The notes under the pieces: generated by a model
The model's input: the letters and a program-made list of their open reading frames with translations, nothing else
What the model was told of the DNA's origin: nothing
The model's database searches: none
Source of the DNA: Gammaproteobacteria bacterium
GTDB taxonomy: Bacteria; Pseudomonadota; Gammaproteobacteria; Xanthomonadales; Wenzhouxiangellaceae
Assembly: GCA_021772975.1 (NCBI GenBank)
Contig: JAJFKY010000022.1
Location: 124,001-188,000 of the forward strand
Direction: 5' to 3'
DNA length: 64,000 nt
Part shown: in pieces, positions 9,202 through 18,800 of the stretch
How the letters are laid out: every line of letters begins with the position of its first letter
How positions within the stretch are numbered: position 1 is the stretch's first letter
Position numbers and translations under genes: made by a program

Positions 9202-10095
9202 TTACAGATGGTCCTTGGGATCCAGCGCATCGCGCAAACCATCACCGAGAAAATTGAAGCAGAACAGGGTCAAAGCCAGCAGACTGGCGGGAAATAACAA
9301 TGACCAGGGCGCGGTTTCCATTTCCTGCGCACCATCATTGACCAGCGCTCCCCAGCTGGCGGCCGGTTCCTGCACCCCCAGCCCCAGAAAGCTCATAAAT
9401 GATTCCACCAGAATCACCTGCGGAATGGTCAAAGTAACGTACACCACCACCACGCCCAGCAGATTCGGAATGATATGCCGCCTGATGATGGCCGCCGGTC
9501 GCACGCCAATGGTTTCCGCCGCCAGCACAAAATCCTTATTGCGCAGACTCAACGTCTGGCCCCGCACAATACGGGCCATATCCAGCCAGTTGACCGCTCC
9601 GATAGCAATAAATATCAGGAAGAAATTACGCCCGAAAAACACCATCAGCAAAATCACAAAAAACATAAATGGCATGGCATACAGAATATCCACCAGCCGC
9701 ATCATCAGGCTATCCAGACGGCCGCCATAATAGCCGGCGATGGCGCCGTAGGTAACCCCGATGATCAGGCTCACGAAAGTGGCCAGAATGCCCAGTGCCA
9801 ACGACACCCGGCCACCCTTCAGCGTACGCACAAACAAATCCCGCCCAATCGCATCCGTGCCGAACCAGTGCGAGCCTTCCAGACTGGGCGGATAATAACC
9901 ATAATCCCAGTCCGGCTGCTCGCCGTCCCAGGGACTGAACAGCGGTCCGAATATCACCAGCAATGCCAATATCATCAGGATGGCGCCGGATACCACCGCG
10001 GCACGATTGCGTAACAGCCGCCGCCAGGCATCGGCCCACAGCGAGCGGCTGCGTGTTTTTCGGCCGCCTATCGCGCTGGCCGCCAGGCTGCTCAT
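9202..10095 (-). CDS. oppC: Peptide ABC transporter permease, OppC/DppC type
   Basis: The 297-residue inner-membrane permease has an N-terminal cytoplasmic segment, a first transmembrane helix (about residues 32-52), a periplasmic loop with the GTDAIGRDLFVRTLKGG block, and the core binding-protein-dependent transport domain with five further helices. The EAA-type loop (AAETIGVRPAAIIRRHIIPNL) that contacts the ATPases is clear. The protein ends GLRDALDPK, as OppC/DppC proteins usually do. It overlaps oppB by 4 nt and abuts oppD. Confidence 0.93.
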   Translation of the reverse strand: MSSLAASAIGGRKTRSRSLWADAWRRLLRNRAAVVSGAILMILALLVIFGPLFSPWDGEQPDWDYGYYPPSLEGSHWFGTDAIGRDLFVRTLKGGRVSLALGILATFVSLIIGVTYGAIAGYYGGRLDSLMMRLVDILYAMPFMFFVILLMVFFGRNFFLIFIAIGAVNWLDMARIVRGQTLSLRNKDFVLAAETIGVRPAAIIRRHIIPNLLGVVVVYVTLTIPQVILVESFMSFLGLGVQEPAASWGALVNDGAQEMETAPWSLLFPASLLALTLFCFNFLGDGLRDALDPKDHL

Positions 10096-11030
10096 ACCTG
10101 CCCGCCGTGTTGCTGGGCACGAATGCGTGGATCAAGCAGCGCATAAATAATATCCACCACAAAATTAAACACGATGATCAACATCCCGTAGACGATCACC
10201 ACTCCCATCACCAGAGTGTAATCACGATTCAAAGCACCCTGCACAAAGTGGTTGCCCAATCCGGGAATAGTAAAAATTCGCTCTACCACCACCGAACCGG
10301 TGATCACCGCGGCGCCGGCTGGCCCCAGATAGGAAATCACCGGCAGGATCGCCGGCTTTAAGGCATGCCGGAATATAATCAGACGCTGCGGTAAACCCTT
10401 GGCTTGAGCGGTACGAATGAACGGCGTGCGCAGCACTTCTATCATGCTGGCGCGGGTCAAACGCGCGATATATGCAACCAGCGGCATGGCCAGGGTGATA
10501 ATCGGCAATATCATATTGGCCGGCTGCCAGGCCCAGCCACCGGCCGGCAACCAGCGCAGCCATACCGCGAAAAATAAAATCAACAACGGCGCCAGAACAA
10601 ACGTCGGAATGGAAATGCCGGTCATCGCCACCGCCATGGTGGCGTAGTCATCGGGTTTGTTCTGCCGCACCGCGGCGTGTATGCCCAGGCTGCCGCCGAT
10701 CACAATAGCGATCAGCATCGCCAGCACCCCCAGCGTGAACGACACCGGAAAACCGCTGGCGATCAGATCATTCACACTCCAGTCCCGGTATTGAAAAGAA
10801 GGCCCGAAATCCATTCGGATAATCTGTGCCAGATAGCGCATGTATTGCAGCGGCAGTGATTCGTCCAGATGGTAAAGATGATTGAGATTGGCTTCGATCT
10901 CCGGCGGCAGCGCGCGTTCGCTGTCAAACGGGCCGCCCGGCGCCAGCCGGATCATAAAAAACGCCAGGGTGATCAACAACAGCAGAGTCGGAATCGCCGC
11001 CAGAAAACGATCAAGAGCGTAGCGTGCCAT
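10092..11030 (-). CDS. oppB: Peptide ABC transporter permease, OppB/DppB type
   Basis: This 312-residue permease begins MARYALDRFLAAIPTLL, the conserved N-terminal helix of OppB-like proteins, followed by the RLAPGGPFD motif and the conserved DFGPSF block. The EAA loop is visible as RTAQAKGLPQRLIIFRHALKPA. The start at 11030 was preferred over the first in-frame start (11087) because it gives the normal N-terminus. It opens the oppBCDF cluster. No periplasmic peptide-binding protein (oppA) is found in the window, so the receptor must be encoded elsewhere. Confidence 0.92.
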   Translation of the reverse strand: MARYALDRFLAAIPTLLLLITLAFFMIRLAPGGPFDSERALPPEIEANLNHLYHLDESLPLQYMRYLAQIIRMDFGPSFQYRDWSVNDLIASGFPVSFTLGVLAMLIAIVIGGSLGIHAAVRQNKPDDYATMAVAMTGISIPTFVLAPLLILFFAVWLRWLPAGGWAWQPANMILPIITLAMPLVAYIARLTRASMIEVLRTPFIRTAQAKGLPQRLIIFRHALKPAILPVISYLGPAGAAVITGSVVVERIFTIPGLGNHFVQGALNRDYTLVMGVVIVYGMLIIVFNFVVDIIYALLDPRIRAQQHGGQV

Positions 11031-11197
11031 TATTGCCGTTGTTGATAGTGCATGCTGCAAGCCTAGACTGCTGGGCGCAAAATGCAAGTACTGAAAATCC
11101 CCGTGTGCGGCATTGCAACTGGGTTGCTACGCCCGACGAAGGCATACTTGAGAATCTTTTCAGCAACTGATTGATTAGCCATGCTTAGAGCTCTGCC

Positions 11198-11647
11198 ATG
11201 AACCCACTGCGTCAACCTCATTCCATCGCCGCCAGGCTTGGCTATACCGGGGTATTACCGTTTCTGTTCAGCGCCGTTAATCTGCATACCGGCTGGCCCT
11301 TGTTCAACGGTTTTGCACTGCAGATATTTGTCCTTTACAGTGCGATCATTCTGTCTTTTCTAGGTGGCATTCGCTGGGGACTTGGAATCCTGCAGCAACC
11401 GCTCAGGACGGTCTCAATGCTGCTGGCGGTGCTGCCCAGCCTGATTGCGCTCGCCTGCCTGCTGCTTAGTCAGCCGTTCTGGCAGATTGCCGCATTGCTG
11501 CTGGCATTCTCCCTGCAGGGCCTGCTTGACTGGCGTTATCCACCCGCCGGCATGCCGGCCTGGATGGCAGGCCTGCGGCTCCGATTAACCGGGCTGGTGG
11601 TGCTGTGCCACGGCATTGCCCTGCTGGCGGTAGTTCAGTGGACATGA
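11198..11647 (+). CDS. DUF3429 integral membrane protein
   Basis: The 149-residue protein is almost entirely hydrophobic with about four to five membrane helices. It contains LGYTGVLPFLFSA near the start and AIILSFLGGIRWG (about residues 49-61), which match the DUF3429 family. The function is unknown; family members often sit beside photolyase or redox genes. The stop codon overlaps the start of the downstream photolyase fusion (ATGA), so the two are very likely translationally coupled and may be functionally connected. Confidence 0.75.
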   Translation: MNPLRQPHSIAARLGYTGVLPFLFSAVNLHTGWPLFNGFALQIFVLYSAIILSFLGGIRWGLGILQQPLRTVSMLLAVLPSLIALACLLLSQPFWQIAALLLAFSLQGLLDWRYPPAGMPAWMAGLRLRLTGLVVLCHGIALLAVVQWT

Positions 11648-14154
11648 TTGATGATTCCATCAGCCAGCGCGTGGTCTGGGTAAGCCAGCAGCAGTTATCC
11701 CGACAACAGCTACCTACTGCTACTGACCAGGCTGGAACCGGTCGACCCGTCACTGGTCAGCCGGTCACCGGTCGTTATGTTCTCTGCTGGCTGCACCATG
11801 CTCTGCGTGTGCGGCACAATGCCACGCTGGAGGCGGCCAACGCCTATGCCCGGCAATTGAATATTCCGTTATTGATCTACGCCGGACTGGGCGGCGCGCA
11901 CCGCTACAACTCAGACCGATCACATCGGTTTATTCTGGAATCTGCTCAAGACCTGCACCGACAACTGACCGCTGCACGGCAACGACTATGGTTTAACCTG
12001 CCGCAGCAACCAGCTTCCCAGGGACCACTGGCGGAATTGGCCGCCAGCGCGGCTTTAATCGTCAGTGAGCTGTTCCCGGCCGCCCCCTTCCCGGGCTGGT
12101 ACCGGCAGTTAAACCGGCGTGTCCCCGGCATGCCATTTGTGCTGGTGGATGATCGTTGCCTGATACCGATGACCACACTGACGGCGGCGCCCACCCGCGC
12201 CTTCCGGTTTCGCACCAGCATCCGGAAACTGCTCGATAACAGGCTGAATACTGACCCGGATCAAGCTGATCCAATTGAATTTGCGCCACCACCCCGCTTA
12301 TCCGATCTGCCAGGTGAGTGGCAGCCTCTGGACTGGGAAACCGTCGACATTGCTGACTGCATCGCCGCCTGTGATATCGAACATGGCATAGCGCCGGTCG
12401 CGCATACCCCGGGCGGCAGTACTGCCGCTCAGCAGCGCTGGCAGGCTTTTCGGGATAACGGCGGCCTGCGTCACTATGCCCGCCGGCGCAATGATGCCGC
12501 CCTGGATGGCGTCAGCCGGCTATCGCCTTATCTGCACTTCGGCTGCCTGTCGGCCCTGCAGGTTGCCCGCGAAGCCCATCAGTTACGCTGCGTGCAAGGC
12601 ATGCGCGGCGGGGTGGATAAATTCCTGGATGAGCTGATTATCTGGCGAGAACTGGCGCATCATTTTTGCTACCACCGTCAGGATGATCTGGACAGTCTCG
12701 CGGCGCTACCTGGCTGGGCCCGGGATACGCTGCAGGAGCACCAGAGCGAAACTGGCGAATTGACCACCCTCAGCAAGCTGGATCTGGAACAGGCCAACAG
12801 CCCTCATGCGTTATGGAACGCCGCGCAGCAATCCCTGCTGAGCCAGGGTGAACTGCACAACAATGTGCGTATGTCCTGGGGCAAAGGCATTGTCCAGTGG
12901 TCGCCGGATCCAGCCAAAGCCCTGCAGCGATTGCTGGACCTGAATCATCGCTATGCGCTGGATGGTTGTGATCCCAATTCCTACGGCGGTCTGTTGTGGT
13001 GCCTGGGACAGTTTGATCGGCCATTTCCACCGCCGCGGCCGAGACTGGGCAGCATTCGCCCACGCTCACTGGACCGGCACATGCAGCGTCTGGATATGGC
13101 CGCCTATCAGGCTCAGGTGCGACGACCGGCTGATGGTCAAATCCGGCATACCGTCGTGATTGGCGCCGGCTTGTCGGGCCTGGTAGCAGCCTGGCACCTG
13201 CAGCAGCAGGGGCAGGGGCAGCGCGTAACCGTGCTGGAAAAAGCCCGTGGCGCGGGCGGCCGGATGAGCACCCGGCGCACCGACCAGGGACATTTTGATC
13301 ATGGCGCACAGTATTTCACCGCCCGTGACCCACGTTTTCGCCGCTGGGTGGATTTATTTGCTGAACACGGGCTGGTGCGGGAATGGTCGTCACCCATTGG
13401 CGTTTTTGATGATCACTGGCAGGCCGCCAGACCCGGCACCAGCCGTTACGTCGCCCGGCCCGGCATGAACGCTATCTGCAAACACTATGCCCGGCAACTG
13501 GATGTGCACTATCAGCAGCGGGTCACCGCCATCCATCGGACTGAAGCCGGTTGGTACCTTACCACCGATGCGGATACTCACTTTGACGCGGACCAGTTGG
13601 TGTTATCCGTTCCACCTGAACAGGCGCTTGAGCTGCTGCCGGAAAGTCTGAGTAAATGGCGACAGGTTCTGGCCGACATCAGGATGCAACCCTGCTGGGC
13701 GGTGATGTTGTCCGGCCAGCTTGAATTACCCGATAGTTATCAGGCTGCCTTCATCAATACCGGACCACTCAGCTGGATCGCCAACAATCACAACAAACCC
13801 GGTCGCGATCAGGATCATACCGTGATCCTGCATGCCAACCCCGAGTGGTCAAACCGGCATCTGGAAGACGCTCCGGAATCAGTCGCCGAACAATTGCTGC
13901 AAGCCTGTCTGGCGCTACCCGAATGCCAGCTGCGTGCCCCCGAGATCATCAGCGCCCATCGCTGGCGCTACGCGCTGGCACAACAGCCGCTCCAGCACGG
14001 CGCGCTGTGGGATGCAGCCCATCAAATCGGCCTGTGCGGTGACTGGTGTAACGGCTCACGGGTGGAAGGGGCTTTTCTTAGTGGCCAAAAACTGGTCGCT
14101 TTGTCTCGTTGTGGTCAAGATTTAACAACTGCACGGAGCCACACGCTAAACTGA
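11644..14154 (+). CDS. Class II DNA photolyase fused to a renalase-like FAD oxidoreductase
   Basis: This 836-residue protein has two enzymes in one chain. Residues about 40-490 resemble class II CPD photolyases, which use FADH- and blue light to split pyrimidine dimers: VLCWLHHALRVRHNATL, SPYLHFGCLSALQ, FLDELIIWRELAHHFCYH, LWNAAQQSLLSQGELHNN, VRMSWGKGIVQWSPDP, and LDGCDPNSYGGLLWCLG. From about residue 500 a new Rossmann FAD-binding motif (VVIGAGLSGLVAAWHL) begins, followed by EKARGAGGRMSTRR and HFDHGAQYFTARDPRFR, as in renalase-like amine oxidase-fold flavoproteins, ending with GLCGDWCNGSRVEGAFLSG. The start ATG overlaps the stop of the DUF3429 gene. Whether the second half supplies reduced flavin or is only a co-expressed repair-related enzyme is unknown. 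Confidence 0.87.
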   Translation: MIDDSISQRVVWVSQQQLSRQQLPTATDQAGTGRPVTGQPVTGRYVLCWLHHALRVRHNATLEAANAYARQLNIPLLIYAGLGGAHRYNSDRSHRFILESAQDLHRQLTAARQRLWFNLPQQPASQGPLAELAASAALIVSELFPAAPFPGWYRQLNRRVPGMPFVLVDDRCLIPMTTLTAAPTRAFRFRTSIRKLLDNRLNTDPDQADPIEFAPPPRLSDLPGEWQPLDWETVDIADCIAACDIEHGIAPVAHTPGGSTAAQQRWQAFRDNGGLRHYARRRNDAALDGVSRLSPYLHFGCLSALQVAREAHQLRCVQGMRGGVDKFLDELIIWRELAHHFCYHRQDDLDSLAALPGWARDTLQEHQSETGELTTLSKLDLEQANSPHALWNAAQQSLLSQGELHNNVRMSWGKGIVQWSPDPAKALQRLLDLNHRYALDGCDPNSYGGLLWCLGQFDRPFPPPRPRLGSIRPRSLDRHMQRLDMAAYQAQVRRPADGQIRHTVVIGAGLSGLVAAWHLQQQGQGQRVTVLEKARGAGGRMSTRRTDQGHFDHGAQYFTARDPRFRRWVDLFAEHGLVREWSSPIGVFDDHWQAARPGTSRYVARPGMNAICKHYARQLDVHYQQRVTAIHRTEAGWYLTTDADTHFDADQLVLSVPPEQALELLPESLSKWRQVLADIRMQPCWAVMLSGQLELPDSYQAAFINTGPLSWIANNHNKPGRDQDHTVILHANPEWSNRHLEDAPESVAEQLLQACLALPECQLRAPEIISAHRWRYALAQQPLQHGALWDAAHQIGLCGDWCNGSRVEGAFLSGQKLVALSRCGQDLTTARSHTLN

Positions 14155-14180
14155 AAAATACCGTTTAAATGGAGATAAAC

Positions 14181-14756
14181 ATGTTCAAACAACTATCCAT
14201 CGGGGTATTGCTCACAGCGATACTCTGTTGCCCGTCACAGGCCAGTGACGCGCCGTTACTACTTGACTACCAGCGCGAGTTCAGCATGCTGGAAGAAGCC
14301 GATAATTCGGTCGACATCAAAATTTTTTCTGATGGAACAGTGCAGGTGCATTATCCGCTGTTTATGCGCCGTGCTGGCGATTACCGTTATCAGCTGAACA
14401 GCGATGAACTGGATAATATCCTGCAAAGCCTGCGCCAGTTAGGTGTGGATGAGTTTAATGCAGCAGCCACCAGACAGGCACTGGCACAACAACAGGCCCT
14501 GGCGCTAGAGGCCGCCCAGACTGGCGGCGGAAGTATGCGGATCGTCACCGATCCGGAAACGACCCGCGTGCGCATTGCTACTTCGCTGATCGCCTCGGTG
14601 GATGTGAGTGAACATGCCTTCAGTTTTAGCGGCGTACGTCATCAGGCTGAAATTTACCCGCAGATAACCGCACTCGGCGAGCTTGCCTCAGCACTGAATA
14701 TCCTGGACATACTCGCGACCGATCAACGCATGCAGCGTATTGAGGTGACACCATGA
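14181..14756 (+). CDS. Secreted protein of unknown function
   Basis: The 191-residue protein starts MFKQLSIGVLLTAILCC with a signal peptide likely cleaved near SQASDA. I chose the ATG at 14181 because a GGAG Shine-Dalgarno lies 6 nt upstream; an earlier in-frame ATG (14169) would put extra residues before the signal peptide. The body contains YQREFSMLEEADNSVDIKIFSDGTVQVHYP, written here as two parts: an EFSMLEEADNS segment and a KIFSDGTVQVHYP segment of a kind found in small periplasmic sensors. I do not know the family. It overlaps the start of the metalloprotease gene by 4 nt, so the two are probably an operon. Confidence 0.6.
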   Translation: MFKQLSIGVLLTAILCCPSQASDAPLLLDYQREFSMLEEADNSVDIKIFSDGTVQVHYPLFMRRAGDYRYQLNSDELDNILQSLRQLGVDEFNAAATRQALAQQQALALEAAQTGGGSMRIVTDPETTRVRIATSLIASVDVSEHAFSFSGVRHQAEIYPQITALGELASALNILDILATDQRMQRIEVTP

Positions 14757-15784
14757 ACACCCTAGCTGCACGCTTAGTTCTGTTTTCATTGTGCACCGTA
14801 GCCAGCCAGATGGTCAGCGCGGGGGCTTACGTGTTTTCCAGTGGCGCCAATCCGCTGATCATTACCCATCCGAACAGCTACACCGGCACCGGCGGTGAAA
14901 TCACGGTAACTTTTTGCGTCAACCCCGCCAGCGAAAGTATCGCGGACCTGGATATTTCGGCACGGAACGTAACCACCGTCTGGAACACCCTGTCACCTGC
15001 GGTAGGCAATGTCCTGCTGGGAGGCGATAACGATATTCAGCCCGACGAAGTGGATTTTGAATCCACCCTGCTGCACGAACTGGGACACTGTATCGGACTG
15101 GCGCATCCCAATCTGGCGACTGAATCGGGCGTGCCCGCCGCTGATCGTGATTACACCCAGTCCGGACAGGGACCGAATGGCAGTTTTGATCTGGACCCTG
15201 GTATCGACGGGCTACTGGGTTCAAGCGACGATATCCGCGGTGATGACGTGAATCGTCACTGGTTTCGGATCGCTGATAATAATCCTTTCACTATCGGCAG
15301 CATCATCGATCTTTCAACCTACTCGGTTGACCTGGCCGACCTGCCCGCCGGGGACAACTTCGCGGCCAATGCCGACCGGGACGTCAGCGGTCTGTTCGGC
15401 ATACCCACCACCGAAGCAGTGATGCAGCAAGGGGCTTCTTTCGATGAAGACCAGCGCCGGCTCGGCCATGACGACGTCGCTACCATAAGACTTGGCATGT
15501 CAGGTGTCGACGAGACTCAGGGCACCGCGGATGACTATACGATTAATATTGAATATATTGGTGTTGCGAACAATTGCGATGTGCAGCTAAATGTTACTGG
15601 CGCCAGCTTCGCTTTCTGTTCAATCAGTTCCGCACCCGTTTCCCCCCCCAACCATCTGCGCATCAATTCCGCCAATATTCAACTGGGCTCAGCCGCTAAC
15701 TTCAATTGGTTCTTTAACCCGAATCTGATCGTTGAGCTGGCCGAAGAGTTCTTTGAGGATGGCTTCGAAGCAGTGGACCCCTGA
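14753..15784 (+). CDS. Secreted zinc metalloprotease (matrixin-like)
   Basis: The 343-residue protein has a signal peptide (first about 23 residues) and the zincin motif HELGHCIGLAHP (about residues 108-119), where three histidines bind zinc and the glutamate is the catalytic base; the HExxHxxGxxH form is that of matrixin/metzincin peptidases. No Met-turn was assigned with confidence. The downstream part is acidic and Asp/Gly-rich. The protein ends FFEDGFEAVDP. Tails of the form I/FxDGFE occur in many secreted proteins of Lysobacterales-like bacteria and may be a sorting or surface-attachment signal; that is inference. The ATG overlaps the upstream stop (ATGA). Confidence 0.75.
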   Translation: MNTLAARLVLFSLCTVASQMVSAGAYVFSSGANPLIITHPNSYTGTGGEITVTFCVNPASESIADLDISARNVTTVWNTLSPAVGNVLLGGDNDIQPDEVDFESTLLHELGHCIGLAHPNLATESGVPAADRDYTQSGQGPNGSFDLDPGIDGLLGSSDDIRGDDVNRHWFRIADNNPFTIGSIIDLSTYSVDLADLPAGDNFAANADRDVSGLFGIPTTEAVMQQGASFDEDQRRLGHDDVATIRLGMSGVDETQGTADDYTINIEYIGVANNCDVQLNVTGASFAFCSISSAPVSPPNHLRINSANIQLGSAANFNWFFNPNLIVELAEEFFEDGFEAVDP

Positions 15785-15818
15785 GCTTCACAAAACGGCT
15801 GCTGTCTTTGCCGGGGTC

Positions 15819-15855
15819 AAAAAAAACAGCTGCATGCCATTGGCATGCAGCTGTT
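15819..15855 (-). terminator. Strong Rho-independent terminator between convergent genes
   Basis: A perfect 14-bp stem (15825-15838 with 15842-15855) with a 3-nt loop is followed on the - strand by eight T (15826-15819). It terminates the large Asp-box gene (stop at 15870). The + strand lacks a T run, so it does not obviously serve the metalloprotease gene. Confidence 0.88.
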
Positions 15856-15869
15856 GCCTGATCGAACTC

Positions 15870-18800
15870 TCAATCTTCGCCTAATTCGGTGATCAAACCT
15901 GGAATGTCCTTATCCGTCAGCAAGGCGTTAAAACCGGCGACCTGTTGGTTCATAAACTCATCCAGCACCTGCATCGCGGCCTGATAATCCTGGCTGATTT
16001 CACCCAGGTATTTTTGCTGCGCCGCGCTGGGTGCACGGAACTGGCCGTTGACGGTGCCGTTCAGGTTTTGCAGGCGTTCAACCAGTTGCTGGGATTGACT
16101 CCAGATGGGCTTGCCTTCGGCACGGGCAATGTTGGTGATTTGGGTGTCCAGAGCTTCCGAGAAAGTTTTCCAGGCTTGTCTGGTGTCATCGGATAGCTCT
16201 CGCTTGACCGCCTTCAATTCTTTTTCACGCTCCGCCAACTGTGCCTTGATGGCATCCAGCAAACGCAGGCGATCGTTGATATTCGACAGCATTTCATTCA
16301 CCTGCCGGCCAGCCTCGAACTCCGCCTGCAAACCAGCGCTGGTGATCTCCAGGTCAGGGTCGATAATCACGTTAATGGCTTGCGTATAAGTCTGATCGTT
16401 AACCGTCAGACGGGCAGTGTATTCACCCGGCAGCACACCGGGACCGGCAGGCGGACCACCAAACAGGCCGCCGCCGGTATTATCGGTGCGGGCACGGGGT
16501 GGATCGATGGCCAGATTCCAGGCAATGCGGTTTATGCCTTTGGCTTTGGGGGCGTCTTTGATGGTGCGTATAACCTCGCCGTTGCTATCCAGAATTTCTA
16601 AACTCAACCAATCATCTTCGGGCTTGTTTTGCGCGTCCTTTTGTTCGCCTTCTTCAGGCGGTTCCGGCACTTCATTGAGCACATAGGTCAACAGTGCGCC
16701 GTAGGCCGGATTGGGCGTAACCCAGCGATGATCGCCTTCACCGTAACGGGTAAAGCTGCGGGCATGACGATAACTGTCGCGCACCGGGAATAAATGCGCA
16801 GCCGCCTCGCTCACGTCTTCATTCCACTGCTGCACCGGGGTTACATCATCCAGCATCCAGATCGCCCGGCCATGCGTGCCGAGCAACAGATCATTGCGAC
16901 GTGGGTGCAGCACAATGTCGTGCACTGCCACGGTAGGCAGGTTTTTCATATCCAGTTCCTGCCAGTCGCCACCGCGATTGTGACTGACAAATAAACCAAA
17001 CTCGGTGCCGGCATACAGCACATCCGGATTACGCAAGTCTTCGCGCACCACCCATACCCAGGCGTCTTCCGGCAGGCCATCGGTAATCCGGGTCCAGCTG
17101 CCGCCAAAATTGCTGGTGCGGAAAATATGCGGACGATAATCATCGAACATATGACGGTCATAGCTGATATATGCCACCCCGGCAGCGGTGCTGGATGGCT
17201 CGACGTGCGAGACCGGCGAAAACTCGGCGACTCCCGATGGGCGCTTCAACTTGCTCCAGTTATCACCGGCATCGCGGCTGAGTTGCAGATTGCCATCGTC
17301 GGTGCCGACCCACAGAATGCCTGCGGTATGCGGTGATTCGGCCAGACTGATAATGGTGGTATGCCATTCGGCCACCGTATTTTCATACCAGGCCGGGCCG
17401 CCGGCGACGCCCTGTTTGTCCGGGTCATCAGTGGTCAGGTCGGGACTGATCTGTTCCCAGCTATCGCCAAAATCGGTGGTTTTAAAGACCACATTGCCAC
17501 CGAAATAAACCGTCAGGGGATCATGTGGTGAAGCCACGATCGGACTGTTCCAGTTAAAACGGTATTCCAGATCTTCCACCGGCCCGCCATCATTGCGGCG
17601 GGTCTGGGGATTGATATCCAGTTGCTGACGGCTGTCCAGATTGGTTCGAAAAATAGCCCCGCCCTGCGCCTCACTGATAAACACATCCTCATCGCTGGGA
17701 TGCGGCACCACCCAATAGGCATCGCCAAAGCTGAACATATGCCAGTCATCGGTATACACGCCGGCCAGCTCGCGGCTGCGCGAGGGTCCGATCCAGGTGC
17801 CGTTATCCTGCAGACCGCCGCCCAGACGATAAAACGGACCGGTGCCGTTTTCGGCGAAAATCTGATAAAACTGACCGATCGGCAAGGTGCGTACCGGAGT
17901 CCAGTTATCACCGTGATTCAATGAGAAGGCCACTCCGCCATCCTGACCCACCCACATCCGATCGGGATTGACGGGATCAATCCACATGGAGTGAAAGTCA
18001 ATATGAATACTCGGTGCAATACGCTCCCAGGTTTTACCGCCGTCGATGCTGCGCTGCAGTAAACTGGAGACCGCATATAAACGGTTTTCATCGGCAGGAT
18101 CAATGCGCATATCGGTGTAGTAAAGACCACGTGAGACGATACCGACTTCATCGGTCACTTTCTTGAAGGTTTCACCACGGTCGTCGGAGCGAAACAGGGT
18201 GCCTTCATCCGATTCGGCAATCACGTACACCACATCCGGATTGCTGGGGGATATCTTGACGCCGATACGGCCGATCAGTTTGGGCAGACCCTGCTCGATT
18301 TTTTTCCAGCTCACGCCACCGTCGATGGATTTGAACACCCCGCCTTCCTCACTGCCGGTACGATGTGTCCAGGGTTTACGCTCAAACCGCCACATGCCTG
18401 CAAATACGATATTCGGATTGCTGACATCGATGTCCATATCGGAAACGCCGTGGTATTCATCAATATATAGCGTCTTATCCCAGTTCTGGCCACCGTCGGT
18501 GGAACGGAATACACCACGAGTTTCATTGGGTGCGTAGATATTTCCCAACGCCCCCACCAGCACCGTGTCCTGACTCTGGCTGGAGACCAGCACGCGCGAG
18601 ATATGCCGGGTTTCTTCCAGCCCGACAAACGACCAGCTGGCGCCTCCGTCAGTGCTGCGATATACGCCCTTGCCGATGGAGACCGAATTGCGCACATTGG
18701 ATTCGCCGGTGCCGGCGTAGATCACCTCAGGATTGTTTGGCGCCACACCCAGGTCACCGATGGAGGCCACTTCCTGATCATCAAAAATCGGCTCGAAGGT

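Noticed and set aside
12770-13309. 179-residue antisense frame in the photolyase fusion
   Set aside because: It is a GC-driven shadow frame without recognisable motifs; the sense frame has clear photolyase motifs throughout.
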